Positions 11,738-23,965 of a stretch of DNA of 64,000 nt are shown here, piece by piece. Every line of letters starts with the position of its first letter. The stretch's first letter is position 1. The stretch lies in assembly GCA_013398055.1 (NCBI GenBank), contig VZRS01012501.1:62001-126000 (forward strand), given 5' to 3'. The stretch comes from Ifrita kowaldi (Eukaryota; Chordata; Aves; Passeriformes; Cinclosomatidae). The position numbers and the translations under genes were made by a program. The notes under the pieces are model-generated. The model did no database searches. It saw only the letters and a list, made by a program, of their open reading frames with translations, and was not told the DNA's origin.

Positions 11738-13200
11738 GAATTGCTCTTTGCACTAGACTAGCCCAAGGGAGGCACATATCCTGCATTAAGGACATCACTG
11801 CTTTCCTTAGAATAGCAGCTGATATGGAGCATGAGAATTTTCTGTGCAATCTTCTCCTTCAATGCCTCTTTCCTCCCATACTTTTTTAGGTTGGCTGGCT
11901 TTCAGTTTGTTGCTCTGTCAGGCAGTTCCTTGGGGCACTTGTGATTTTGTTGAGTGAGGTTTGGCCTGACCCCTGCTCTTCTCCCAAGGCTGATGGCATC
12001 AGATCTCAAACTAGCCACGGTGACCAAGGGTTTGGAGAGGATGTGAACTCAGGCCAGAGAACTTCACCCATCCCTGACTGAAACACTGTTGGCTGTTTAG
12101 TGGTGATTTCCCCGCTGTCCTGCTGTGTGGGAACATGGACACAGCACATTAAGACCATGTCATTTACACTGGAAAACCACCAAGGCAAAGCCACTGGTGG
12201 TGCTAAGAGCAGCATAAGGCAAAATGCAGCATTTTGTCCTTTTTACAGGTGATGCTAAAAAGGAAGCAACATAAAATCATGGAGGAGTCCTCCTTCCATC
12301 ACTACTGAAGTCCAAATGTCTGTCAGCAGCAAGCACAGAGCCTGTTGAAGTGAGCAGGGCTATTTTATATTCTGCGTAAGCAGAATTGCTGTAGAATCTC
12401 AGAGCTGATGATATCTTTCATAGGAAGCCTGGATCCCGGTCTACCATCCTAGCATGGAAAGACACTTCACTGTTACAACCTCCGAAATCTTGTTCCCTCC
12501 TTCCATGCATTTCATTTCAGTGGATTTTAGGTCTCTGTGTTGTAAAACTTGGATCACTGATTCTCCTGGTGCCCTCAGTCAAGGCTCACACCTTGCACGT
12601 GGCATTAGGAGGAAGGCAAGCAAGGGGGGAGATGTTTTATATTAAATCATGAACAGTAGGAGTGGATACAATTGCACCAGGGAAGCACATTAATCAGCAT
12701 CGATTCATACTAATAAGGGTGGTTTAGGGGGGGCCTCTGGCAGGAAAATGCTGCTTTGATCATTATCTGTGCACACTGATGCTAATGCAGATAGGACAGC
12801 AGATGCTGAGACTGGTTTGTGGGATGTCTGAATATTCATTGTCACCATCCTTGTTGTTCCTAGTCATGAGAGCCTTGGGTACGAGGTACTGCAGGAAGGC
12901 TGGAAAACAGACGAAAGTTAGCTTGGCTTTGGGTCTGGGGTTCTGCTCAGACCAGAAAACATCCCTGTTGCCACTGAACAGTTAACAGCTTCAGCCCACT
13001 GCTTTGAAGTATGTTGTCATGTTGTCATGCCTTTTTTTTCTTCTCTCAGAAGTTGATTATTTAGCTATAAGGTAAATCAAAAAGTGGGCTGAGCCCTGGA
13101 ATACTCCATGCAAATAGCCAGTCAGAGGCACTGACACAGAAATTTCCCTGATAGTGCTGCTCAGTTGAAACAAGTTCTAGAAAAAACTAATCCTTTTTAG

Positions 13201-13216
13201 AAAAAAAAAAAAAAAA
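13201..13216. repeat. Poly-A run
   Basis: A run of 16 A residues. No element was recognised upstream that it could terminate. Comparable T runs occur near 15951-15964 and 18170-18182. Confidence 0.8.
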
Positions 13217-14194
13217 GGAAAATATATTTTCTAGAATAAAAAGAGGCTTTGTTGTTCAATGTCAGATGTGGGAGGCAAAGAGGGATGAGGTGAGATGGGC
13301 TCATCCGGCTGAGCAGAGAGGCTGCCACTGCCAGTTCAATGGAAAACAGGGACAGGACACAGTGCCTTGGAAAGAGGAGCCCACAGGCAGAATGGCAGAG
13401 AGGTGACACAGGCAGGATCTGGATTTTTGCCCCAGGCTCGTGGTGTGGCTGTGGGTGAGCTCATTTCTGTGTGCTTCAAATCCCTTCCCACCCCCTGAGA
13501 AGGGGAGATGAGGAGATGACAGCACTTGCCTGCTCTGCATTGCTGGGCAGACTTAATTAAAAGCTGCAAGACGTTTGGACATAAGGGACAACAGCAATAT
13601 AAAATGGATGATCACACGGGGCTGAAAGTGGAATGTGCATGTGCAAAAAGAAACGCGTATTTTCTATGCGTGGGAGTTTAATTCCATTTTCTGAAATGAC
13701 AGTGGGGACGGGGAAATCTGGCTCTCTGTGTAAGAGAGCAGGGAAACCCTGGGGTATAAAAAAGAGATCTGCTCGCCTTGCAACTTCTCCTGCAGTGGGA
13801 CCAGTTAGAGGCTGCCTAATTTCAGGAAACCTGCAAATAGAGAATCCTTCTGAGACCTCTGTCAGGTCTGCTTAAAATACACCAGCAGATTCAAAACTTA
13901 GTGGGGGAGGTGACACCAAAGCAGCCAGTTCTGCCCCATCCCTCCCTCTGCTGAGTGACAGAACAGATGTATGACAATTTCTTACATACGCTTGATACAG
14001 CAAGGTCCTGGATAGATAAAAAGGAAAAGGAGCTCCTGAGACAGGAAAGGTTAAGGTAACTGGCTGCACAAGCTGGACAGAAATTGGTTGGGATGCTGCC
14101 TGGGGAAAAAAGCTGATTTCATTTTTCTCCCAAAATGTTGTTTCATCAGGAGAGCAGTGCAGGTCTAGGATAAGTCAGTGGAGAGGTGAGAGCT

Positions 14195-14335
14195 GTCTCC
14201 ATCCATGGTGGTTTTCAAGGCTTGGCTGGACAAAGCCTCAGCTGATGTGCTCAAGAGCTGGTCCTGCTTCCAGTGGGCAGTTGGATTAGGGATCCCCAGG
14301 GTCCCATCTAACCAACATTTCTGTTATTTCCCTAT
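14195..14335 (+). mobile_element. CR1 LINE 3' fragment, sense
   Basis: The phrases 'ggttttcaaggcttggctgg', 'acaaagcctcagctgatgtg' and 'agttggattagggatcccca' followed by 'gtcccatctaacca' match the last part of a CR1 consensus in forward orientation. Diverged. Confidence 0.7.
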
Positions 14336-14687
14336 TTCTCCAATTCAAAGAGGACACTAAACTGTGTGCTCATAAAGGGATTTGCACTGGTGAATGCATT
14401 CAGCCACACTAGAGATTTTTATTTAGTCCTAGAAAACCCACAAATCTGAGCAGCTATGTGCTCCCTAAATGTGTCACTCCCTCAGTGAAGACGAAGAGAA
14501 GGATCCCGAAGCCAGGATCTTTGCTGTGCATGTAGCACAGGCTACAATAGACTTAGAAATGCATATGCTGTTCTACTGCTTGAATTTTCCCTTAGAGGGG
14601 AAAAAGAAAAAGAAAGGAGAAAAAAGATTGGTCTCACAAAACTGTCTCACAAAACTTTAAAAGTTTTATGGCACCACAAATTAAAAA

Positions 14688-14760
14688 CAATGAGCCAGAT
14701 TCTCTGTGACTTAAATATGTGAAACTGTTGACTTCAATGAAAATTCACCAGTTTATTGGC
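14688..14760. repeat. Possible ancient sauropsid interspersed repeat
   Basis: 'tgagccagattctctgtgac' followed by 'ctgttgacttcaatgaaaat' resembles an old amniote repeat with the phrase 'gagccagattctg...ttgacttcaatgg'. Weak; a repeat-library search would decide. Confidence 0.3.
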
Positions 14761-14957
14761 TGGAGAATGTGTTCCAGCACATCCAGCACTGCCCAGTGCC
14801 CAGAGCTGCACACACGGGACCAGGGTTTGTACGGCTGCCTGCCCTGGCTGGGAGGACAACAAGCTTTTATTATTTCTGAGCAAAAACAAAATGTGACTCT
14901 TATATCAGGCACTGGGCTTGGCCAAGCTGGTCAGTGAGGGTTTTATGGGTGATTTTA

Positions 14958-15310
14958 TATCAGAGTCACAGATCACAGAATTGTTTTGGCTGGAAAAGAC
15001 TTCCAAGATCTAGTCCAACCTGTGTCTAATCCCCACCTTGTCCCCAGCCCAGAGCTCTGATTACCACATCCAGGCCTTCCTTGGACACCTCCAGGGATGG
15101 CGACTCCACCACCTCCCTGGGCAGCCCCTGCCAAGGCCTGACCCTTTCCACGAAAAAATTCTTCCTGATGTCCAACCTGAGCCTCCCCTGGCACAGCTTG
15201 AGGTCATTTCCTCTTGTCACTTGTTCCTTGTCACTTGTCACTCCTGTCAGGGATTTGTAGAGAGCAAGAAGGTCCCCCCTGAGCCTCCTTTTCTCCAGGC
15301 TAAAGTTTAC
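14958..15310 (-). mobile_element. CR1 LINE 3' fragment, antisense
   Basis: Starts 'agatcacagaattgttttgg' and continues through 'gacttccaagatctagtcca', 'ccttggacacctccagggat', 'gactccaccacctccctggg', 'aattcttcctgatgtccaac' and 'ctccttttctccaggctaaa', in the order of a reversed avian CR1. It is fairly well preserved and non-coding. Confidence 0.9.
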
Positions 15311-18300
15311 TCCAACCTACAGAAGTTTGGCCTTTCGTGACTGGAACTTCTAGGCAGATTTCATGCAAACCTGTGATTTCCAGAGCTGAGGAACTGATCT
15401 GGCAGAAAAAACAGTCTGACTGGTAAAAAAAAGGAAAAGAAAAAAAAAGTTAATTTTTAACTAGATCACTTTCTGGTCTCGTTCATTCTGTGGTCAGGGG
15501 ATAGCAAAGTGACAGGGTTGTGTGGATGGAGGCAGGAGAGTGACCAAGGGGACTGTTGATGCTGCTCTTTCCAGCAGCAATGTGCATAAAGTTCTTTTAA
15601 AGTGGTTGTGAAGTTGTTTTGGTTGTGCTAAGTTCTGACAGAGACAAAACCTATTAGAGCTGCTTCCATCATCTTTTCAGGCTGTTCTTCTCCCATCTCT
15701 CCATTCCTCATCGACTCTTTTTGCTGTGTCTCTATTGCATTGAATTTAATCTACTGGTCACTAGAGCAGTACAAATAATAGATTTTGTGGTTCACTGGTT
15801 GTACAGAGCAAAACTAACATTAAAAATGGGTTGATATGAAATGTAAGTTTGTTCAACTTTTCAGTAAAATGAAAAAATTAAAACATTTCATTTCAGGCTC
15901 AGTGAAAGTTCTGAGCCTTGCTGTTTATTTTCACTTTATTAATCCAGTGATTTTTTTTTTTTTTGCAATTTTTAAGGTGCAAAATTTGATCTCAAGACAT
16001 GAAGTTAAGTAGTGCCACTTCAAAAATGTCAAAAGAGAAACAGTTTGATTTTCAGTGTATTGTGTTTAGCTGTTTGTTCTTCAATTTGAATTTGCAAGGA
16101 GTTTTTATATCCTTGAGTTAGGGAAGGACAGAAAAAAAAATTACTGTACTTGTTGTTCACTCTGTGACTTTGAAATCTTGAAATTCCCTAGGGTCCAGCT
16201 TTGATTTTCCCTGGGTTCAGCATCTTAGGATAAAGAAAAAAACCCAATAATAATTTCACCAGCATGGCTGGGCAAAAGAGTGAGAGCCAAGATAAGCTGC
16301 TGGAATGCAACTCTGCCTGGGAAGGCTCGTGGTACTTCCCAAAACCAGGTGGGGTGCTGGGACCTGGGTGCTGTGACTGTGACAAACTATGCCATGGCTG
16401 CACTCACAGGTCCTCTCTCACACACACACACCCTGGCAAGTTTTCAGTCCTGTTCCACTTGTTTGGATGCCTGAAGCATCCAAGAAAGCATCGTGAATGT
16501 TCTTCTCACACAGCATTAAGGTGATGCTTAGCTCTGGTATGAATTGATAGGCACTGTTAGGCCTTTTAATCCTTGCTTGGGCTTTTTTAGTTGCGCTGAA
16601 GTTCTGCTGACAAGGTTTTCTTGTTAGGGTTTTATGCTATCTGTTTAAAGGGGACAGCAACTTTTTTGTTTTCCAGTCAGAGGCAAGGCTTTTTTAGGGG
16701 AGAGAACACAGCAACTGAAGGATGGAGGGAGCTGAGATGAAAGGAGGTTCTTTTCTCTGTGTGGAATGAGCAATGGAAATCCATACCAGCAGAAATACAG
16801 AATCTCCCTGGTTTATATTATGCCTGTAAATGAGTGATGTACTTTGGTTTGTAATCAGTAAATGCCGTGTAAATAAATGGGTGTAAACCAAAACCTGAAA
16901 TCTATTTCCATAGTACATGTAAACAATGAAGCCTTCTAGTGTTGTCTTCAATGTAAATGCTAATCTAAAAGTGACATTACTACACGTTTATGCAACTTTA
17001 TGAAAGCCACATATTTACATTCCTGTCTCAGCATCTCTAACAGCGGTTTGGCAAACAGAAGCCCTTCAGTGATGGGCATAAACCAGACAATTCCATCACG
17101 CAGCATCTCCTTCAGCCCCAACCTTCATTCTTCACGCAGTGCAGGGACTGCTGTGGTTACATCCCCTGCATAATGCAACTCCCTGCATATGTGCAGCTTT
17201 TCATGGATTTGCATAAGCAGAATAAAGGCAGGAATAGGGGCTGGCAGGGAATGGCTGGTGCTGAGCTCTGCAGAGCTTCATCCTGGGGTGCCTGAGCAGG
17301 CACAGAACTTGGCCCAGGTCAGGCTGGAGGAGCAGCTGCTCTGGCTGCCTTTGGATTCGGATGGTGGCAGCTTGGGAACGTCCCTGGCAACTGCAGGACT
17401 TGACAGAAGGACACACCTCTCCTTCTCTTTGATATTCTTGAGAACAGAGGGCAAGAGGAAGGGTAAGTGGCACCAGCCTTTGATATGCTTGGAGCTGCTC
17501 AGATGTGGGAGCAGAAAATCTGTCCAGGCTTGGGGAAGAGCAGCCCCACATCCGAAGGCGGCAGCGCACACCCAGCCCACAGGGACAGCATGGAGGCAAA
17601 GCAGTTGATAAGTTCACATTCTGGTAAGGCTCCTGTGGTTAGGACATGCCAGTTCCTCTGGAGAAAATCACTGCTGTGAGCTGTGTGCCTGGAAAGGCAG
17701 ATCAGTGCCTGCCTGCTGATCTGGGGAAGCTCTTAGCTAGATTGACCAAGTGCTAGCACAGATCTGCAGAGTTGAGTCTTCCAGCACAAAAATTCCCCTT
17801 CTCAATCCATAAAGAAACATTTTGATCCTCTTTCCAGTGAGTCCCAGAAGCAGCACAGAAATATTTTGGTCGCTGAACCCTTCCAAAGAGATCTGCATCC
17901 TGCTGGGCTTGGACAGGGATGTCCACATCCTGTCCCCTCGGAGACTTCTTGCATAGTGGGGGAGAATTCCCCTCCACATGTCAAGCAGAGGCTGTGCCCA
18001 GCAGGGCTGCTCCCAGCATGCTGTGACAGCAATGACTCTGCACGTTCCTCTCAGATTCCTCCAGAGCAGCAGACTATGGTCCAGTGGCTTGGGAACATAT
18101 TTTAAAGGCTAACAAGGCAAAGAGAAGCTTTCATTCTCTTTCTTAAAAAAAATATTTTTAGCTGTGTGGTTTTTTTTTTTATAAGCAGTTTATTAATTCT
18201 GTTTTCAAATCAGGCAGATGCTTATTTCAGCAGAGAAGCTGTTACATTAAAATAAAAAGTCATCCTGTTAGATGGACAGAATAATTTTGTTCTGGCACAA

Positions 18301-19667
18301 GTAGCATTGGGAGAAAGCATTATAGGGGTTTTTTTTGTTTCTGGATCCCTCCAATGTTTCCGTTAGGTTCCAGAAAGTGTATTTTTTTCCATTTCTTTTT
18401 TGCTGATTGCCACCCACTAGGCTCTGTAAGTGGAACAAGATATGTCCCACCAGGGCAGCCGGAGCCATCCAGGCAGCTTTCCTGGGCTAGGCTGCTAAGA
18501 GCAGGTACAGAGCCCAAGGACACGAAGAAACGCTGGAATCAGCTTTGCCTGCAGCAGGGTTTGGGTCAGCCCTTTTTGCCAGGATCTCGTCTGCAGGCAG
18601 TATGATATCAAATATTCCTGTGCGGAGCCAGCACTTTGTGCTGCTGCCCACGTATGCCTGGAGAATGAGCTGATGCAGCATCCAGGTGTCCTGGCACAGC
18701 CCAGCTTCCCTCAGGAGAGCCCTGGGCAGGTGAGACCTGCTCTGCTCCTAGGCACAGGGTTGATGGAGGCAGCATTTGGCTGCCAGGGGTGTGCACCAGG
18801 GCTCTGTTTGCTGGTGGCCAAGCCTGGGAGCTCCTATGATCAGACCCATTTCACACCTGCAGCTCTTCACCCTTCCAGAACTGGCATGGTGACCACGAAG
18901 TATTTACAGGAAGCTGCCATGAGGTTTCCTTCACCATAGAATGATTTTTTTCCTGGTCAAATACATCCCGTCAAGTTAAAAACATGGAGAGAGGGAGGAG
19001 AGCGGCAGGGATGGTGTTTACACCCACCCAGCTCTCTGGGCTGAGGCACTGCAGTGCAGGCTGCTGGCAGCTGCCCTCTCCTCCTCCTCTTCCTCCTCCT
19101 CCTTGTCCCTCCCTGCCAGACTCCTTGCAGCTGCCTGGCTCTGGAACCACTATTCCAAGAAGAGAGAGATCCTCCCCATTCCCACGCTCTGTGGCATGGG
19201 AAAGCCTCTGACCTGCTCCAGCACCTGCCTGAGAGGGAGCCTTGAGGTCTGGCAGTGGCAGCTGCCAGCGGGGCCAGGCTGGGGCTTCCAGAGGGGTGGG
19301 ATCCTCTAAAGGATCTGTGATGCTTCTAAATCAAAGTCCTGCTGACAACACAGAGTACTAAATGCCTGCCTGGGGATCTGCTCCTACAGTCATGTGATGA
19401 CATCAGAATTTAAGCTTTAATTAAGAAATGAGTGCAGGCAGGGAGAAAGAGTCTCTAGTCCTTATGGCTACAAAAGAAAGGAAACATGACCTGAATGCAA
19501 CCAACATCTGCTTTAATGTGCAGATGGCTCCCAGCAGAGGGGTGAGCAGCCGGGAGAGGAAGCCATTCCATCAAATTCTCAATCAGGTCAAGCCAGCTTG
19601 TGCTTCTGCTTGCAATGAAAGAGCTTTTTTGGAGAGAGATTCCAAAAAAGCTGTGGTGCAGCAGAAT

Positions 19668-19790
19668 TAAATAGAATTGTGGAAGCCTAGAAAGGCTTGG
19701 GTTGGAAGGGACCTTAAAGATCATCTAGTCCAGACACCTTGCCATGGGCAGGAATGCCACCCATGAGATCAAGTTGCTCAGGGCTGTCCT
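19668..19790 (-). mobile_element. CR1 LINE tail, antisense
   Basis: Contains 'ggcttgggttggaagggacc', 'ttaaagatcatctagtcc' and 'ccatgggcaggaatgccacc', the reversed CR1 3' end. It continues to a diverged 'caagttgctcagggctg'. Confidence 0.85.
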
Positions 19791-20576
19791 GCAGCCTTGC
19801 AGGGCCAGGTTTCACACTGACACAGCCCCTGCTCATGGACAAACATCTGGAGGTGTGAGGGCTGCCTGATTGAACCTGCCAATGATGCGCAGCACATTTT
19901 AGGCAGCAGCATGGAAATTGTCTGCTCTGGGATTGAGGCAAGAGGTGTTTGCCTCCTGGAGTTCCTTAGCCCAAATTGAAGGGACTCCTTTAATGTACCC
20001 ATCAACACTTGCTGGCCCAAAACCCCACACTGTGCTTTCTCCTGCCATCAGTTTCAGCAAGGGTAGGGAACAACCAGGCATTTTAGAGGCCACTTAAAGA
20101 AAAACCCCTGAATACTCTCCATCTCCCAGGGATACACAAGACTTGTTGAAGGAGAACCCTGTTTGATGGCTATGCTCTCACCAGGGTCTGGAGGCTCAAA
20201 AATGCCTGATATTGCAACAGCCTCTCATTCCCCTGAGTGTCATGGAAAAGCCACTGGAGGAGTTCCCCTGTAACTTACAGCTGGGACCAGTCTCTGGACT
20301 CTGACTCAGTGAAGCATCCTGACACTGGAAGCCTGTCATTTCTCCAATAAAAGTGCCTTTTTGCAAGCTGCAAACAGAGGTTTCATGGTGACTGGCAGCT
20401 CTGCTGGAGCATGGGCTGGGTTTGAGCACTGATTTGAGATCTGAACATCACAGAGCACTTGGGGCATTCAGGTTGGATGAGGATGCACTGACCAGTGAGG
20501 GACACTTCCACCCCACGGCGACCTGCAGGTGGAAGAAGCTGTGTTATGTCAGGAGAGCAAAGGTGTTTTATTGCCT

Positions 20577-20680
20577 GTGAATCCCTGCAAAATTGTTTCC
20601 ATTATCCATGCATCTCTGAAAGGTGTTTTCATTGTCCATGCACCCCTGAAAGGTCTTTTCATAGCCCATGCACCCCTGCC
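20577..20680. repeat. 30-base tandem repeat, about 3.4 copies
   Basis: Units starting 'catgcatctctgaaaggtg' (20607) and 'catgcacccctgaaaggtc' (20637) are each 30 bases long. They are followed by a partial copy from 20667 and preceded by a diverged copy from about 20577. Confidence 0.85.
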
Positions 20681-22082
20681 CAGCCTCACTTTGCTTTCCC
20701 TCCCCTTTCTCTCATACTGGTTATTTCCTGTTCAGCAAAGGCAAACCTGCCCATCGAGTCAGCATTAAATATTTCAGTGTTAGCTTCCAGCTCTTGAGCG
20801 AAAACCCCAGGAAGAACATTACTTTTAACTCCCCTCCAAATGTCTGGGGCTGTCCCTGGGGAGTCCAGGTGCACAACCAGGGTGAGGCTAATCAGAGAGC
20901 TTGGTACACAGGGAAAAGCATGTGTTGCATGGTTAAGAGCAAGCAGGAAATATAGGAATGAGACAAAAAGTTTTTTAGCTTCATCTCTGATTAAAGTGAG
21001 ATGAGTAGTCCCACAGTCCTTGTTCTCCTTGTTTTCCTTCCCCTGTTTTCCTCCCCTTCTCCCCCATTCATGTGCAGACTGTGAAAGTGTCAGATTCCCC
21101 CCTCCCACCCATAAAAGACTCCTCTCTGTTCCTTGGGAGTATTTGATATTTGGAGTCTGTGCTGTACTGTTCAGCAGTGAGTGTTGCCAAGTCACATGAT
21201 GAACTGTATCTCAAGACTATTTAATGTCTCTTCAAAGCCCACACTTTCAGAGTCCTGTGATTATGTAAATGTCTCAACTCAATTTTTAAAGTAAGTTTAC
21301 GGCCCTCATAATTGCAGAGGAAAACTTGATAATATGACTCCTACATACTCAGAAAGCAGAAGGCAAAAAAAAAAAGAAGAAAAAAAACCTCTGAAGTTTA
21401 TCAGATTTTAAAAGTCCCATGAATTTTAAAACCAATCTCTTAATTCTTTTTTTGAGCTTGACTCATGATTTTCAAATTGTCACCAGTGTGGCTGCAGGGA
21501 TTGTAAGGCTGGTTTGTTATCTTATTAGGTAACTTACATAAAATATCCAAGCCCATGGAGACTCAGAGATGGAGTATTGCATTTCAGTGCCCATCTGGAG
21601 ACAACGGTGTCTTTTCTTCTGTGGAGTTGCCGAGGATCTCCTCTTAATCCAGGTCTCCAGTCACTACTGCAGCATAAATATTTCCCTAAATTATATTAGT
21701 GTTAATCATATGAATGAGAATAGCCATAATATTGATCTTCATAATACTTAGGTTATTAAATTTGAGTTTGAAGGTAGTTCTGTGGTGCGATTCATTATAG
21801 CAAATCTCCTCAGCATGCATAAGCAGGGAGAGCAGGCCACAGAGCAATAGCACTGCAGACCCAGGGAGAAATATATTCCAGAATCTTCCATCCTACCACA
21901 GGATTGCACAGGGAGCAGACACTTGTGGCTAAGTTACCAATGCCACAACTGAAGTTTTGCTAATTGTTTGATGATCTCAGATGAACTGAATTGATCTAAA
22001 AGGAGAAAAAAGCCTCTGAATGTTGAAACAATAGTTCCAATATTTCTGTGGGTATACGCACCATCCAGGGGCTCTTTACTCA

Positions 22083-22215
22083 TCACAAAATCCCAGAATG
22101 CTTTGGGTTGGAAGGGATCGCTTGCCATGGGCAGGGCCGCCTTCCACTAGACCAGGTTGCTCCAAGCCCCATCTAACTTGGCCTTGGACACTGCCAGGCA
22201 TGTGGCATCCACAAC
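22083..22215 (-). mobile_element. CR1 LINE tail, antisense, internally deleted
   Basis: Reads 'aaatcccagaatgctttggg', 'ttggaagggatcgcttgcca' and 'ccactagaccaggttgctcc', then 'cttggccttggacactgcc'. Relative to other copies, the stretch between 'gaagggat' and 'tgccatgggcagg' is shortened by an internal deletion. Confidence 0.85.
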
Positions 22216-23869
22216 AATATTCCCGGAATGTTTACGGACACAAAACCAGGGGCGCTGGTGTGGTAAGATGAAGAGGGATCCCCACTGTTATTTGCCTTCC
22301 CCATGCAGGTGTACTCAGGCTGTGCCATTCTGTTTAGCAGCCACACATGGTGAAGGGTGGGGAGGTGACAGAGCAAACAGGGCTCTGCTGGTCACTCATA
22401 AGTGACTCTGTGCCCACAGAACCATTGATGTTTGAGGTGCACACAACTATTGAGGTGTCTGCAGCATCTTGCACGGCCTACAGTGGATTAAATGAAATCT
22501 GAGAATGCTTCCCGGTGAAATGACTCTGTAGTAAGGGACAGAAATTACCCGCTCTTCCAGCATGTAAAAAAAGAGGAACCAAGAGTGTGCAAGAGGATGA
22601 GTGCTGCTATATAATAAGCTTACAGGATAATTGCCAACTGTACTTGGACTTAATTTTCTTCTGCAGAAGAGTCATAAAAATAAGTTTATTGTTTTCACTC
22701 TGGGGAACTGAGATATATTTGGATCAGGTCTTTAAAAACGACAGTACTTTATCTCTCCTTGAACATATAAGCTCCATTGGTGACCATCTCCTGCACAATT
22801 GTGAGTGAGCACCCAAAGGAAAAGATTTTCTATGCACAGTTGCTATCTGTGAGCTGGCATAGAAGTATGTCAGCTCCCTGTCAAGGTCTTGCAAGTGTTT
22901 GTAACACTGAAGTAGGATTTTCACTCATAGTGGTAGGGATTGTGCACTGGAAGGGGAGCAGAACTGATGAAATTCTACGAGGGTGGAGGAAAACAAATAA
23001 CAGAATGGCAAAGTCTTTGTATCTTAGGTGCAATACAATTGTCTCAGTGAGGTAGAATAACATTTTCTCCACAGTAAGGTTTTGTCAAAATGCTTTATTT
23101 TGTTAGCAGTAATGAATTGGGTTCAACATATTTTTGATATGTGCCTCTCTGGTCACCAGTGAATATGGTAAGAGCGAGAGATCTAAGAAATGAGCTATTT
23201 TGACAAAATTTTGTCTAGTGAAAACATTACAAGCTGTTCCAGATTGTTCCAACACGGAACAAAGACAGATTCTGCAGGCCTGAAAGTAGCTACTAAAAGC
23301 AATCCTCTCTTGGGCAGCTCCAGCCACAGCTGAAGCTGGAGCTCTCCCAAAAGTGAGCGATTTAAGCTTTGTCTGGAGACACAGAACTGGAGCCCTTACC
23401 AATTACAGATGAGTTATCCTCAGGTGCCACGGGGAGAGTGCACAGGGACCGAGGAGTAAAGGATTAGCTAGTGCACACAGAAATATTGAGCACCTCACTA
23501 CTACCTCCTGTTGTGCTCATGCCAGTGGAAATCCTTCTCATAATGGCATATTTTATTCAACTTTTAAGAGCTCTCAATTTTTCATTTAGGAAGGGAAGGT
23601 GGAACAGCCTCCGTTCTGTAATCAATCAGCCCGCCCTCACAGGAAAGCTCCGAGGAAGAGCTCTTGCTCTTTGGTCCTTTATCTTCTCTGAGAACTCACA
23701 GAAATTGTATTTCTGAATGGGATTGCGAGTGAAGGAGAGGGAAAAGCACAGCCAGGGCAATCCTCAACTAAATCTCACAGACCTCAGTCCTGTAGTAAAT
23801 ATCCTGTAGTAACTAACCCTAAGGACAGTATCCCAAACAACATTTCTCCAGTCAGAATGTTTCAGATAA

Positions 23870-23965
23870 GCCTGGCCCAGACTTAGAAAAGGTATTTAAG
23901 CACATTGTGTGGGTAAATAACTACTTAAGTACCAAATTCCTGTAGATTTTAGTGGGCATTACAAA
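23870..23965. repeat. Possible ancient sauropsid interspersed repeat
   Basis: 'cccagacttagaaaaggtat', 'ttaagcacattgtgtggg' and 'ctacttaagtaccaaattcc' resemble an old reptile/bird repeat whose core reads roughly 'aaggtatttaggcacctaa'. The family name is not known to me. Confidence 0.3.

Noticed and set aside
20686..21195. 169-codon frame on the - strand
   Set aside because: No recognisable domain, and part of it lies over the 3' edge of the 30-base tandem repeat zone. Likely chance.
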